Notes: generated from the sequence alone by a model not told the origin. 64,000 nucleotides of DNA from UBA1081 sp045636025 (GCA_045636025.1 JAZTWP010000088.1:24747-88746); one strand, 5' to 3'; counted from the stretch's first letter, positions 26,261 to 35,000 are shown. Program-made: numbers and translations.

Positions 26261-27952
26261 GTGAAAAATCCTATTTTCAGATGTGAGTACAGATATAACG
26301 GACAGACCATGTTCCTTGAAGGCTCAACTTCCGAATATCTTGATGCAGACTACTCAATTACAGCTGATGCAGTAAAACTTACTCTCAAGCCCAAGGCAAA
26401 GGTTGAACTTGTCAAGGCTTCACTTGACTTCAGCCATGAATTCAAAGATAACGACAAATTCTTCTCAAACGGTTACCAGTCATGGACAACTTCAAGAGAA
26501 TACACAAAGAATGATGTTCACCTCGGCATCAACAAACTTGCTCTTACAAAGCCCTTCATCAAACTTGCAGGCACATCATCAGATGTATGGTTCTGTGATG
26601 ACGAAGAAAAGAAAGGTGTTTTCCGCAGCCATTGCTATACATATGTAAAAAACGGCAAGGATTTCTTCTTCCTCGGTTCTCTTTCAGAAAAGCAGGGTTA
26701 CACTCTCTATCACGCAGATATGAATCTTAACAGACTCAGCATCGCTAAGGATGTTGAAGGTCTTACAATCGATACAGACTATCCCCTTTATGATATTGTT
26801 GTTCTCAATGGTACTGAAGACTATGTTTTCGACAAGTACTTTGAACTTATGGGTGTATCAAAGCCCAAAATTGACCATCTTTCAGGTTATACATCATGGT
26901 ACAACTACTTCCAGAAAATCGATCAGGATATCATCTATCGTGACCTTGAAGCTATGGATTCAGCACTCAGAGAAAAGTGCAATATTTTCCAGATTGACGA
27001 CGGTTATGAAACATTCGTAGGTGACTGGCTTGACCCCAACCCTGCAAAGTTCCCCGACGGTATGAAGGCTGTTGCTGACCGTATCCACGACAAGGGTTAT
27101 ATGGCAGGTATCTGGATTGCTCCCTTCAGCGTTCAGATCAAATCAAGAACATTCAAAGAACATCCCGATTGGGTTATCAGAGATGAAAAAGGTAAGCCTG
27201 TTCTCGGTTGCGTAGGCTGGGGCGGTGCTTACACTCTCGACATCTACAATCCCGAAGTAAGAGAATACATCAAGCATTTCTTTGATGTTATCCTCAATGA
27301 CTGGGGTTATGATCTTGTAAAACTCGACTTCCTTTACAGCGAGTGTATGTTCCCCAGAAACAACAAGACAAGAGGCACAATTATGTGCGAAGCTATGGAA
27401 TTCCTCCGTGAATGCTGCGGCGACAAGCTCATTCTCGGCTGCGGTGTACCTCTCGGTGCTGCATTCGGTAAGGTTGATGCTTGCCGTATCAGCTGTGACG
27501 TTGACCTTTCATATAAACCCAAAATTTACAACACTCTTCACGTAAACAACGAAATTATGTCTGCTCAGAATGCGATGAATAACTCTATTTTCCGTCGTCA
27601 GCTCAACGGCAGAGTTTTCACAAACGACCCTGACGTTTTCTTCTTCAGATATACAAACCTCAAGTTCACATATGAACAGAAAATTCTTCTCGGTTTCATC
27701 AACCACATCTGCGGTGACGTTCTCTTTGTTTCAGACAATATGGAAGAATACAAAGAAAAAGATATCAATGCTGTAGGCAAATTCTATGAAAAGTCAGAAT
27801 TCACAGTTGTTGACGCAAACTACAGCGCAAACAACAAGAAGATTATCCTCAATCTCCGTGACAAGAACGGTGAAGACCGTGTACTCTGGTATGATACTGC
27901 AACAGGTTTCGGTAACCATCAGCAGATCAGCGGTGTTTATACATTAGAATGA
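26261..27952 (+). CDS. GH36 alpha-galactosidase
   Basis: 563 residues from GTG 26261, with AAAGGAG 10 nt before it. An N-terminal beta-sandwich (about 1-190) is followed by a TIM barrel. The nucleophile Asp is in LVKLDFLYSE, and the acid/base Asp is in RISCDVDLSY. Other GH36 features are IFQIDDGYE and GYMAGIWIAPF. It is shorter than the 700-730-residue type, belonging to the compact GH36 group. No signal peptide, so it acts on imported alpha-galactosides such as raffinose-type sugars. Its stop overlaps the next start as ATGA, placing it in an operon with two glycosyltransferases, an odd pairing for a catabolic enzyme. Confidence 0.92.
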   Translation: MKNPIFRCEYRYNGQTMFLEGSTSEYLDADYSITADAVKLTLKPKAKVELVKASLDFSHEFKDNDKFFSNGYQSWTTSREYTKNDVHLGINKLALTKPFIKLAGTSSDVWFCDDEEKKGVFRSHCYTYVKNGKDFFFLGSLSEKQGYTLYHADMNLNRLSIAKDVEGLTIDTDYPLYDIVVLNGTEDYVFDKYFELMGVSKPKIDHLSGYTSWYNYFQKIDQDIIYRDLEAMDSALREKCNIFQIDDGYETFVGDWLDPNPAKFPDGMKAVADRIHDKGYMAGIWIAPFSVQIKSRTFKEHPDWVIRDEKGKPVLGCVGWGGAYTLDIYNPEVREYIKHFFDVILNDWGYDLVKLDFLYSECMFPRNNKTRGTIMCEAMEFLRECCGDKLILGCGVPLGAAFGKVDACRISCDVDLSYKPKIYNTLHVNNEIMSAQNAMNNSIFRRQLNGRVFTNDPDVFFFRYTNLKFTYEQKILLGFINHICGDVLFVSDNMEEYKEKDINAVGKFYEKSEFTVVDANYSANNKKIILNLRDKNGEDRVLWYDTATGFGNHQQISGVYTLE

Positions 27953-29001
27953 AACGCATAGCAATTTTTCAGAAAGATCTTTCAATAGGCGGAATTCAGC
28001 GTTCGCTTGTCAATATGCTGACAAATATGGATATGTCAAGTTATGAAGTTGACCTTTTCCTTTTTGCCGAACCTGAAATCTGCAATATTGAAGAGATTCC
28101 AAATGTGAATATTTATATTCTCAGACCGCTTTTCTATCTGAACAGAATCTTCAGTATTGATTTTCTGAGAAAAATGCTCAGATATGATCTGCCTGATAAA
28201 GAATATGATCTTGCTATTGATTTCAACAGCTACAGCAATGAGTGTGCATTATGCACTTTTGCTGTAAATGCAAAAAAACGCATAATGTGGATCCACAACG
28301 ATGTTGCGATTGAATACAAAAATTCACGCAAATACAGAATTCTCTGGTCTGCATTCAAAAACAAATTCAGATATTATGATGAATTTGTTGCTGTTTCAAA
28401 GGGCATTGTTGAACCTTTCAGAGAAATGACGGGAATTGACGATAAAAAAATCACTGTTATTCCCAACATCATAAACACTCATCAGCTTATACTCAAAAGC
28501 CGTGAAGAAATCGATTTCAGAACTGAACCTGACATTACAAATTTCATTTTTGTAGGCAGATTCACTTATCAGAAAGGAATCGATATTCTTCTGGATTACT
28601 TTGCATCAGCTGTTGAAAAAAGACATGATATTCACCTTTATCTTCTCGGTTCAGGTCCTGAAGAACTTAAAATAGCACAGCAGATTCATGAACAGAAACT
28701 CAATGATTTTGTTACTATTCTCCCTGCTGTTGATAATCCTTATCCCTATATGGCACAGATGGATGCACTTGTGCTCACTTCCCGCCACGAAGGTCAGGGG
28801 ATGGTTCTCTGGGAAGCAAAAGCTCTGGGACTTGACCTGATTTTTGAAAAACGTCTTGAAAAATACAATGACGGTATAACAGGTGAATTTGATATTGAAC
28901 AGGCTATTCTCAGGCAGACAAAGCATATCAAAACGCCTGACAGTCTTGATTATTACAATCTGAGAATCAAAAACAGTCTTTATGAACTGTTTGACAAGTA
29001 A
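27949..29001 (+). CDS. GT4-type glycosyltransferase
   Basis: 350 residues, GT-B fold. The N terminus KDLSIGGIQRSLVNML is the sugar-nucleotide enzyme glycine loop, and the C-terminal half has FVGRFTYQKGIDILLDYF, LLGSGPEE and TSRHEGQGMVLWEAKALG, where the Glu in EGQGMVLWEA is the conserved EX7E-type residue. Probably retaining, adding hexose to a surface glycan or lipid; the acceptor is unknown. The start overlaps the alpha-galactosidase stop by 4 bases. Confidence 0.85.
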   Translation: MKRIAIFQKDLSIGGIQRSLVNMLTNMDMSSYEVDLFLFAEPEICNIEEIPNVNIYILRPLFYLNRIFSIDFLRKMLRYDLPDKEYDLAIDFNSYSNECALCTFAVNAKKRIMWIHNDVAIEYKNSRKYRILWSAFKNKFRYYDEFVAVSKGIVEPFREMTGIDDKKITVIPNIINTHQLILKSREEIDFRTEPDITNFIFVGRFTYQKGIDILLDYFASAVEKRHDIHLYLLGSGPEELKIAQQIHEQKLNDFVTILPAVDNPYPYMAQMDALVLTSRHEGQGMVLWEAKALGLDLIFEKRLEKYNDGITGEFDIEQAILRQTKHIKTPDSLDYYNLRIKNSLYELFDK

Positions 29002-29014
29002 CGGAGGAAAAAAT

Positions 29015-29992
29015 ATGCTTTTAAGCGTAATAATTCCTGCATACAACTGTAAAGAAACTCTTTCAGCAGCCGTATTTTCGGTTGCTGAAAATTTTAAGGA
29101 TACAGAAATCATTATCATCGATGACGGGTCAACAGACTCCACTCCCGAAGTGATTGAAGACCTTAAAAAGCAATACAGTTGTATCGTTTCAAAAAGAATA
29201 TACAACCAAGGTCCTGCAAATGCCCGTAACGAAGGCATAAAAGCTGCTCAGGGCAATTTTGTGATGTTTATCGACAGTGATGACACATTCAGAAAAAATA
29301 CCTTTGAGGCTGTCACACAGCATCTGACAGCAGACACCGATTTACTTATTTTCGGTTTCTGTCAGAATTTTCTCGGCAGAGCTCAAGATAAAGTTTACTC
29401 ACTTGACTCCCCTTTCAATGTTGATGAATATTACAGTAACAATCTTCTCAATCAGGTGTGGAACAAAGCATACAGAAGAGAGTTTCTTATAAACAACAAT
29501 ATCATTTTCAAGGATTACCGATACGGTGAAGACAGAATTTTCAATGCAGAAGTGCTGAAAAACTCCCCTCGTGTAAAAACAATTTCCGATGTGCTTTATA
29601 ACTATAACATTGATAAATCAGTAAGCCTTATTTCGGGCTATATCCCCGAAAAATTCGATGCGTGTAAGAAAATAAACTGTTATTTCGGTGAACTTTGTGA
29701 AGACAACTCAACAGCTGATTATATGTTCCTTAAAAATATAGTTTCATGCATGACTGTTCTTTTTGCTGAAAACTGCAAACTCACTACAGAAGAGAAAAAG
29801 GCAGTTATAAAAGAAATCATAACGGACGAAGACGTAAAAAATGCGATGGAGTCAAAGCAGGACTCCACCGCAAATGAAATTATAAGAAAAATAATAAAAA
29901 CGGAAAATGTGAACATCAATTTTCTTTTCGCATTTGCTGTTGCATTCATTCAGAAACATTTTTTGCCGTTATTTCTTAAGTTCAGAAAATGA
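29015..29992 (+). CDS. GT2-family glycosyltransferase
   Basis: 325 residues from ATG 29015 (GGAGG 7 nt before); an upstream in-frame Met lies inside the preceding gene. GT-A fold: LLSVIIPAYNC start, IIIDDGSTDSTPE with the nucleotide-binding Asp residues, and the metal-binding FIDSDDTF. There is a C-terminal helical region, with a final hydrophobic stretch (INFLFAFAVAFIQKHFLPLF) that may associate with the membrane. Third gene of the operon; probably works with the GT4 enzyme on a cell-surface glycan. Confidence 0.88.
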   Translation: MLLSVIIPAYNCKETLSAAVFSVAENFKDTEIIIIDDGSTDSTPEVIEDLKKQYSCIVSKRIYNQGPANARNEGIKAAQGNFVMFIDSDDTFRKNTFEAVTQHLTADTDLLIFGFCQNFLGRAQDKVYSLDSPFNVDEYYSNNLLNQVWNKAYRREFLINNNIIFKDYRYGEDRIFNAEVLKNSPRVKTISDVLYNYNIDKSVSLISGYIPEKFDACKKINCYFGELCEDNSTADYMFLKNIVSCMTVLFAENCKLTTEEKKAVIKEIITDEDVKNAMESKQDSTANEIIRKIIKTENVNINFLFAFAVAFIQKHFLPLFLKFRK

Positions 29993-29993
29993 T

Positions 29994-30024
29994 AAAAAGG
30001 TATTGCAGACGCAATACCTTTTTT
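29994..30024. terminator. Bidirectional terminator
   Basis: A 13-bp perfect stem, 29994-30006 with 30011-30023, with a 4-nt loop and T/A flanks on both sides. It lies between the convergent GT2 and Xre genes. Confidence 0.9.
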
Positions 30025-30026
30025 TA

Positions 30027-31127
30027 TTACAGCAAAGACAGAATTTCTAAAAATTCGTCAGACGATTTGAATTCATCAGACAGAGGATATTTTTCTTTCA
30101 TAAGATATTTCATACGTTCACGCATTGTCTTTTCCTGATGCGTCTTTTCATAATGCATACCTTCAAAAAACTGTGCTGATCTCTCGGAATCGTCAGGAAG
30201 AGCATCATATTTTTCTGCCAAAGATGCACTTGTCCTGAGATTCTTCAATGCATTATCATAGTCACCGGTTTCAAAATAAAAACGTCCGAGATGACCGTAA
30301 TTATATATCATATTATGCCACAATTTGCCGTAATTTCCGTCTGTACAAAGCATATTGATTATATTAATAAGTTTTGTTATTGCTTCAATATTATATTCAG
30401 CAGAAAATTTTTCATCATAATAACAATAATGACTGACTGTATTATTGAGCAGAACCAGTGTTCTTTCAATCAGATTACTGCACGCAGCATAATGTTTCTC
30501 TTTATCTGAAATCAACATTGTTGACAGATAATCCTTTGTATCTAGCATATCAGGCATTTCTGAAAGTATTTTTTCAGCCTGAAGCTGATATTCATCATTA
30601 CCCGTAAAATGCGATTTTGAATGAAGATGCTGACAGATTAAGCGCTTTGACCACATTCTTATGCTGTCATCGGTGCAATGATTCTGAATATTCTCATATA
30701 CAGACATCAGTTCACGTGAATCTTTTTCCAGATCGGGATTATCTTTTACATTTTTTTCATACATCAGCAATTCCATATATCTTACAAGTATACGGAAATC
30801 TGACGGAAAATCCTTTACAGCCTGCTGAAATTTTTCAAATGTCAGATGAGCATCACAAAGTCGCATATTATCATAAAAACTGAGGTATTCATTGATTTTT
30901 ATCTGAGCCGCAGCTTCATTCATTCCGAGAAGATCGTCAACACTTACTCTGAAAAAACTTGCGATTTCAGGCAGAATTGTAATATCAGGATAACTCTCTC
31001 CCCTTTCCCAATTGCTGACACTCTGAAAAGTCACTCCGAGAAAATCTGCAAGCATTTCTTGTGTAAGCTCATTTTTACGTCTTAGCCTTTTGATATTTTC
31101 ACCTAAATAGATTGTCACTTTAATCAC
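30027..31127 (-). CDS. Xre-family regulator with TPR-like C-terminal domain
   Basis: 366 residues. An N-terminal helix-turn-helix of the Xre/Cro type (about 8-66: NIKRLRRKNELTQEMLADFLGVTFQSVSNWERGESYPD) is followed by a long helical TPR-like region (about 80-366) of the kind that senses peptides in RRNPPA regulators or simply mediates dimer contacts. The start is taken as GTG 31127; GTG 31118 is also possible, and neither has a good ribosome binding site. A 12-codon leader reading frame with a strong site overlaps it (31120-31158). It is separated from the sugar operon by its own upstream region. Target and signal are unknown. Confidence 0.82.
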   Translation of the reverse strand: MIKVTIYLGENIKRLRRKNELTQEMLADFLGVTFQSVSNWERGESYPDITILPEIASFFRVSVDDLLGMNEAAAQIKINEYLSFYDNMRLCDAHLTFEKFQQAVKDFPSDFRILVRYMELLMYEKNVKDNPDLEKDSRELMSVYENIQNHCTDDSIRMWSKRLICQHLHSKSHFTGNDEYQLQAEKILSEMPDMLDTKDYLSTMLISDKEKHYAACSNLIERTLVLLNNTVSHYCYYDEKFSAEYNIEAITKLINIINMLCTDGNYGKLWHNMIYNYGHLGRFYFETGDYDNALKNLRTSASLAEKYDALPDDSERSAQFFEGMHYEKTHQEKTMRERMKYLMKEKYPLSDEFKSSDEFLEILSLL

Positions 31128-31158
31128 CGCTTATCAATTGATTGATGCATCTGTACAT
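31120..31158 (-). CDS. Possible 12-codon leader peptide ahead of the Xre regulator
   Basis: ATG 31158 follows AAAGGAGTTATTAT at ideal spacing and encodes MYRCINQLISGD before TAA, overlapping the regulator GTG by 8 bases in another frame. The regulator itself lacks a clear site, so it may be translated by coupling to this frame. Support is positional only. Confidence 0.35.
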   Translation of the reverse strand: MYRCINQLISGD

Positions 31159-31198
31159 ATAATAACTCCTTTAATCAGAAAAAACAATAAACCATTCT

Positions 31199-31233
31199 TT
31201 GAATAAATTTCAAGGAACTTTTGAATTATTCAA
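31199..31233. promoter_or_regulatory. Tandem TTGAA/TTCAA palindromes upstream of the Xre gene
   Basis: TTGAA-N5-TTCAA (31199-31213) and TTGAA-N3-TTCAA (31221-31233) have centres 21 bp apart, two helical turns, in the promoter region of the Xre gene. This spacing suits cooperative binding of a dimer, possibly autoregulation. The A/T-rich context makes chance matches possible. Confidence 0.4.
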
Positions 31234-31255
31234 GAGTTCTTATAAAATGAGATAC

Positions 31256-31325
31256 AAGGGTTGCACCGCCTCCCTTGATGATATACAGCCTGATGGCTGA
31301 TGATATGCCATTGCTTTCGCAATGG
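31256..31325. repeat. Three-hairpin intergenic element
   Basis: Three consecutive short hairpins: AAGGG...CCCTT (31256-31276), CAGCC-TGAT-GGCTG (31286-31299) and CCATTGC-TTTC-GCAATGG (31308-31325). The base composition is higher in GC than the surrounding intergenic DNA. It may be a dispersed repeat or a structured RNA; only one copy is in the window. Confidence 0.4.
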
Positions 31326-31327
31326 AT

Positions 31328-31367
31328 AAAAATAATCCGACAAGTAAAAACTTGTCGGATTATTTTT
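31328..31367 (-). terminator. Terminator of the Gfo/Idh-isomerase operon
   Basis: A near-perfect 17-bp stem, 31328-31344 with 31351-31367, with a 6-nt loop. It overlaps the stop codon region of the last operon gene and ends in TTATTTTT on the minus strand. Confidence 0.85.
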
Positions 31368-32331
31368 ATGCCCACCACATTTCTGCGGGATTTTCTTTAA
31401 TAAGAACTCTCTGAAGCATTTCTACAGCCTTTGAGAGACCTTCATTCTGGCTCATAAGTGAGTCTTCATGTTCAATAGAAAGAACGTGATCATAACCAAC
31501 AAGACGAAGATTTGAAACGATATCCTTCCAGTAAACTTCATCATTACCGTAACCGACAGAGCGGAAAATCCATGCACGGTTGATTTCGTCACCATAGGGC
31601 TTTGTATCAAGCACACCTGTTCTTGCGGTGTTATACTTATCCATCTTGGTATCTTTTGCGTGAACGTGGAAAATAGCATCACCGAGTGCTCTGATAACAG
31701 CAACGGGATCCATTCCCTGCCAGATAAGATGGCTGGGGTCGAAGTTTGCACCGATTTCGGGGCCAACAGCTTCACGGATACGGAGCATTGTGTCTGTGTT
31801 ATAAACACAGAAGCCGGGATGCATTTCAAATGCAATCTTGTTTACACCATGAGCCTTTGCGAATTCAACCATATCTTTCCAGTAAGGAATAAGCACATCA
31901 TTCCACTGCCAGTCAAGAATTTTGCCGAAATCATCGGGCCAGGGACAAGTTACCCAGTTGGGATACTTTGCAGTTTCGCAGTCACCGGGACAGCCTGAGA
32001 ATGTATTGATCTGATGAATACCAAGCTTTTCTGCAAGAAGAATTGTGTTTCTGATTGCATCATCAAAATACTTTGCAGTTGCTTTGTCGGGATGTACGGG
32101 GTTGCCGTGACAGCTCAGAGCACTGATTTCAACATCATAATCTTTGATAAGACCTTTGAATGTATCAAGCTCTTTTTCATCATTAAGAAGAATTTCAGGA
32201 TTTGCGTGAGCATTTCCTGGATATCCGCCTGCACCGATTTCAACTGCTTCAATGCCGAGAGACTTAAAATATTTAAGAGCTTCTTCAAAAGGAAGATTGC
32301 TCAGAAGTGTTGTAAATACACCAAGTTTCAT
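31366..32331 (-). CDS. Sugar phosphate isomerase/epimerase-family TIM barrel (gene 4 of operon)
   Basis: 321 residues of the AP-endonuclease-2-like TIM-barrel superfamily (IolE/IolI, xylose isomerase-like). Metal-binding positions are visible in AFEMHPGF (Glu), NFDPSHLIWQG (Asp, His), VHAKDTK (His) and SIEHED (Glu). The GCPGDCETAK loop and the longer length separate it from the two shorter paralogues upstream. Cytosolic. Such enzymes isomerise, dehydrate or eliminate keto-sugars made by Gfo/Idh oxidoreductases. Last gene of the operon; the substrate is not known. Confidence 0.88.
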   Translation of the reverse strand: MKLGVFTTLLSNLPFEEALKYFKSLGIEAVEIGAGGYPGNAHANPEILLNDEKELDTFKGLIKDYDVEISALSCHGNPVHPDKATAKYFDDAIRNTILLAEKLGIHQINTFSGCPGDCETAKYPNWVTCPWPDDFGKILDWQWNDVLIPYWKDMVEFAKAHGVNKIAFEMHPGFCVYNTDTMLRIREAVGPEIGANFDPSHLIWQGMDPVAVIRALGDAIFHVHAKDTKMDKYNTARTGVLDTKPYGDEINRAWIFRSVGYGNDEVYWKDIVSNLRLVGYDHVLSIEHEDSLMSQNEGLSKAVEMLQRVLIKENPAEMWWA

Positions 32332-32355
32332 AATTACACCTCAATAATTATACAG

Positions 32356-32374
32356 GCGGCTTGAAGACAGCCGC
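32356..32374. other. Intercistronic stem-loop
   Basis: GCGGCT (32356-32361) / AGCCGC (32369-32374) with a 7-nt loop lies between the third and fourth operon genes. It lacks a minus-strand T run, so it may stabilise or process the mRNA rather than end it. Confidence 0.4.
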
Positions 32375-32385
32375 TCTGCTATTTT

Positions 32386-33099
32386 TTATTTTACGCTCTG
32401 AAGATATTTCATACTTCTTGTAACATCTTCAAGTCCGTTGGGAACGGGATCATCGTTTTCAAGAATCACCCATTCAATATTGTTATCCTTTGCAGCTCTG
32501 ATAACAGCATCAAGGTCATTGTTACCTTCTGTAAGAGCCTTGGGTTTTCCGTCGATGCCGTCTTTGATGTGAAGAAGAATGATATCATTCTTGTTTTCTG
32601 TGATGTACTTGTAGTTATCCATACCTGCACAGAAGCTCCAGTATGTATCAAGCTCAAGCTTAACTTTGTCAGCAAAAATCTGCATTGCTGTTTTGCCGTT
32701 TTCAAACACTGTGAATTCTTCTGTATGGTTATGATAATAAGCAGGAATGCCGAGTGCTGCACTGCCCTTTGCAAGAAGGTCTGCAGCTCTTTCACACTCT
32801 TCAACCGTATCGTGAGGAGCACCGCCTGTACCTACATTGAGAACACCGAGTGTCTTGTGGAATGCAACTGTTTCTTCAATGTTTTCATCAGAGAAGCTGT
32901 CTACACCGATATGACAGCCTACGGGTACGAGATCAAGTTCATCGAGCTTTGCCTTTATTGTTTCTGCTGAAAGACCGTGATAACCTGCGAATTCAACACC
33001 GTCAAAACCGAGTTTTTTTACTTCTTCAAGAATTTTAAGAAAATCATCTCCGTTTGAAACCATATCACGGAGTGAATACAACTGTACTGCGTATTTCAT
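32386..33099 (-). CDS. Sugar phosphate isomerase/epimerase-family TIM barrel (gene 3 of operon)
   Basis: 237 residues from ATG 33099 (GGA 8 nt before); ATG 33108, which overlaps the previous stop as ATGA, is the alternative. Small TIM barrel beginning MKYAVQLYSLRDMV. Metal ligands are probably in AYYHNHTEEF, ELDTYWSFCAG, LLHIKDG and VILENDD. Short paralogues of this kind include hydroxypyruvate-isomerase-like and IolI-like enzymes. It is co-transcribed with the oxidoreductase and two other barrels. Confidence 0.87.
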   Translation of the reverse strand: MKYAVQLYSLRDMVSNGDDFLKILEEVKKLGFDGVEFAGYHGLSAETIKAKLDELDLVPVGCHIGVDSFSDENIEETVAFHKTLGVLNVGTGGAPHDTVEECERAADLLAKGSAALGIPAYYHNHTEEFTVFENGKTAMQIFADKVKLELDTYWSFCAGMDNYKYITENKNDIILLHIKDGIDGKPKALTEGNNDLDAVIRAAKDNNIEWVILENDDPVPNGLEDVTRSMKYLQSVK

Positions 33100-33104
33100 A
33101 TTAA

Positions 33105-33902
33105 TCATCCTTTGTAAATCATCGGGTCAATGTAGTTAATTGTAAGTTTGATACCCCATTCGCCCATATCACCCTGCCATGTGCCTGAGTGGGGTTCGAT
33201 TGAGAGCATTCCGTCATACTTATACTCATAAAGAAGTCCCATAATCTGACGCCAGTCAATCATATCAAGACCTGCAGGGGGATCGTCAACGTGGTCACCG
33301 TTTATATTGATTGTACCCTTGATGTGAAAGTGATAGATTCTGTCTGCCCAGGCATTGATTTCTTCAAGATACTTGCCTGAACCTGAGTTAATACAATGTG
33401 AGGGGTCGTATTTGATACCGAGGTCACGGACACGGCTCATAATTGCAAGCCAAGCCTTAGGCTCTCTTACGAAGTTTGACCAGTCACAGTTGTAGCAGGC
33501 AACCTTAATGCCCTTTTCCTTTGCGTATTCACAAACCTTTGAAAGATATGCAACTGCATAGTCACAATTATCGAAGAAAGACTTGTCTTCAACTTCATTT
33601 ACGCCTGTAACAAAAACGGGACAACCCAGCTCTGCACAGACATCAATGAGCTTATATGAATTATTGAGTTCTTCTTCAATAATTTCACCGTTATCGTCAA
33701 TTTTATCTGCACCCCATCTGCCGATTGACATAACCTTTACGTCATACTGCTCACTCCACTTTTTGATATCGGGAATAAGTGCAATAAGGTCATCGGGATT
33801 ATTTCCGTTATTATAGCAGAATTCAACTGCGTGGAGACCAAGGTCAGCAAGATGCTTGAAACCCTCTTCACTCCAGTATTCAATCATTCCGAGTGTCATC
33901 AT
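33105..33902 (-). CDS. Sugar phosphate isomerase/epimerase-family TIM barrel (gene 2 of operon)
   Basis: 265 residues, start ATG 33902 with AAGGAG 8 nt before. TIM barrel with candidate metal ligands in KVACYNCDW, KYDPSHCINSG, HFHIKGT and LSIEPHSG. The first Glu ligand position seen in many relatives (often in a stretch like LENH) reads CYNCD here, so metal coordination may differ. The stop overlaps the next gene. It lies 12 bases after the Gfo/Idh gene. Confidence 0.87.
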   Translation of the reverse strand: MMTLGMIEYWSEEGFKHLADLGLHAVEFCYNNGNNPDDLIALIPDIKKWSEQYDVKVMSIGRWGADKIDDNGEIIEEELNNSYKLIDVCAELGCPVFVTGVNEVEDKSFFDNCDYAVAYLSKVCEYAKEKGIKVACYNCDWSNFVREPKAWLAIMSRVRDLGIKYDPSHCINSGSGKYLEEINAWADRIYHFHIKGTININGDHVDDPPAGLDMIDWRQIMGLLYEYKYDGMLSIEPHSGTWQGDMGEWGIKLTINYIDPMIYKG

Positions 33903-33914
33903 TTTAATTTCTCC

Positions 33915-35000
33915 TTAGTTATCAATATAGACAGGCTTACCTGTCTTTGCTGATTCGTAAATAGCTTCAAGAATCTGAGTTACAACCATTGCCTGTTCGG
34001 GCTTGACGCACTGTTCACGTTTGCCGAGAACTGCATCAATCCAGATTCTCTGATCGATGAATGCATTGTCGTCTGAATCGCCTTCATAGAATGCAACACC
34101 GCCGCAATCCATATTGGGAGTTTCAATACACTGTCTGCCGTTCTTTACATAGTTGATACGGATATCATCAAGAGTGTCAATACCACCTTTATCACCGCAG
34201 AGAACGAAGCAAGCTTCACGTGCTTCTGCAACGTTGAGTGCCCAGCTTGATTCAAGAGTAACAACAGCACCGTTTTCCATTACGATATAGCCGAAAGCGG
34301 AATCTTCAACAGTGAACTTTTCGGGATCCCAGTCACCCCAGGCATTAGCTGTGTTTGTCTGATTAGCAAGTTTTCTGAATGTGTTACCTACAACCATCTT
34401 GGGCTTGTAGTTATTCATCATCCAGAGTGTAAGGTCGAGAGCATGAGTACCGATATCGATAAGAGGACCGCCACCCTGCTCGTATTCGTTAAGGAAAACG
34501 CCCCATGTGGGAACAGCTCTTCTGCGGATAGCAACAGCCTTTGCGTAGTAGATTTCACCGATTTCACCTGCATCGCAGACAGCCTTTGCATAAAGGTTTT
34601 CACCGCACTGTCTGTTCTGATAGCCGATTGAAAGAAGCTTGCCAGTTCTTACAGATGCTTCATACATAGCCTTTGCTTCAGCATATGTCTTTGCCATGGG
34701 TTTTTCACACATAACGTGTTTGCCTGATTCCATTGCATCAATAGAAATGAAGCTGTGTGAACGGTTGGAGGTACAAACGTGAACAACATCAATTGTTTCG
34801 TCCTTTATAAGCTCTTTGTAATCTGTATATGTCTTTGCATCGGGAGTGCCGAATTTCTTAGCAGCCTTTTCTGCTCTTTCGGGAATAATGTCACAGAATG
34901 CAACCATTTCAACTTCGGGAATTTTTGCGAGATTGGGCATGTGCTTACCGTTTGCAATACCACCGCAACCAACAACACCGATTCTTACTTTTTTGTCCAT
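33915..35000 (-). CDS. Gfo/Idh/MocA-family sugar oxidoreductase (gene 1 of operon)
   Basis: 361 residues from ATG 35000, preceded by AAAGGA; the longer frame upstream is rejected for lack of a site. Rossmann motif VVGCGGIANGKHM at 8-20, the EKP motif in HVMCEKPMAKTY with the catalytic-type Lys, and the GGGPLIDIGTHALDLTLWMM segment with catalytic Asp and His. It oxidises or reduces sugars or cyclitols with NAD(P). A TATAAT -10 lies at plus 35025-35030; the -35 is unclear. It heads an operon with three TIM-barrel isomerases, which suggests an oxidise-then-eliminate or oxidise-then-isomerise route for a glycoside or inositol-like compound. Confidence 0.92.
   Translation of the reverse strand: MDKKVRIGVVGCGGIANGKHMPNLAKIPEVEMVAFCDIIPERAEKAAKKFGTPDAKTYTDYKELIKDETIDVVHVCTSNRSHSFISIDAMESGKHVMCEKPMAKTYAEAKAMYEASVRTGKLLSIGYQNRQCGENLYAKAVCDAGEIGEIYYAKAVAIRRRAVPTWGVFLNEYEQGGGPLIDIGTHALDLTLWMMNNYKPKMVVGNTFRKLANQTNTANAWGDWDPEKFTVEDSAFGYIVMENGAVVTLESSWALNVAEAREACFVLCGDKGGIDTLDDIRINYVKNGRQCIETPNMDCGGVAFYEGDSDDNAFIDQRIWIDAVLGKREQCVKPEQAMVVTQILEAIYESAKTGKPVYIDN

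Noticed and set aside
31366..33902. Recent tandem duplication of one isomerase gene
   Set aside because: The three barrels differ in length (321, 237, 265) and in ligand motifs and show no obvious DNA identity, so they are old paralogues.
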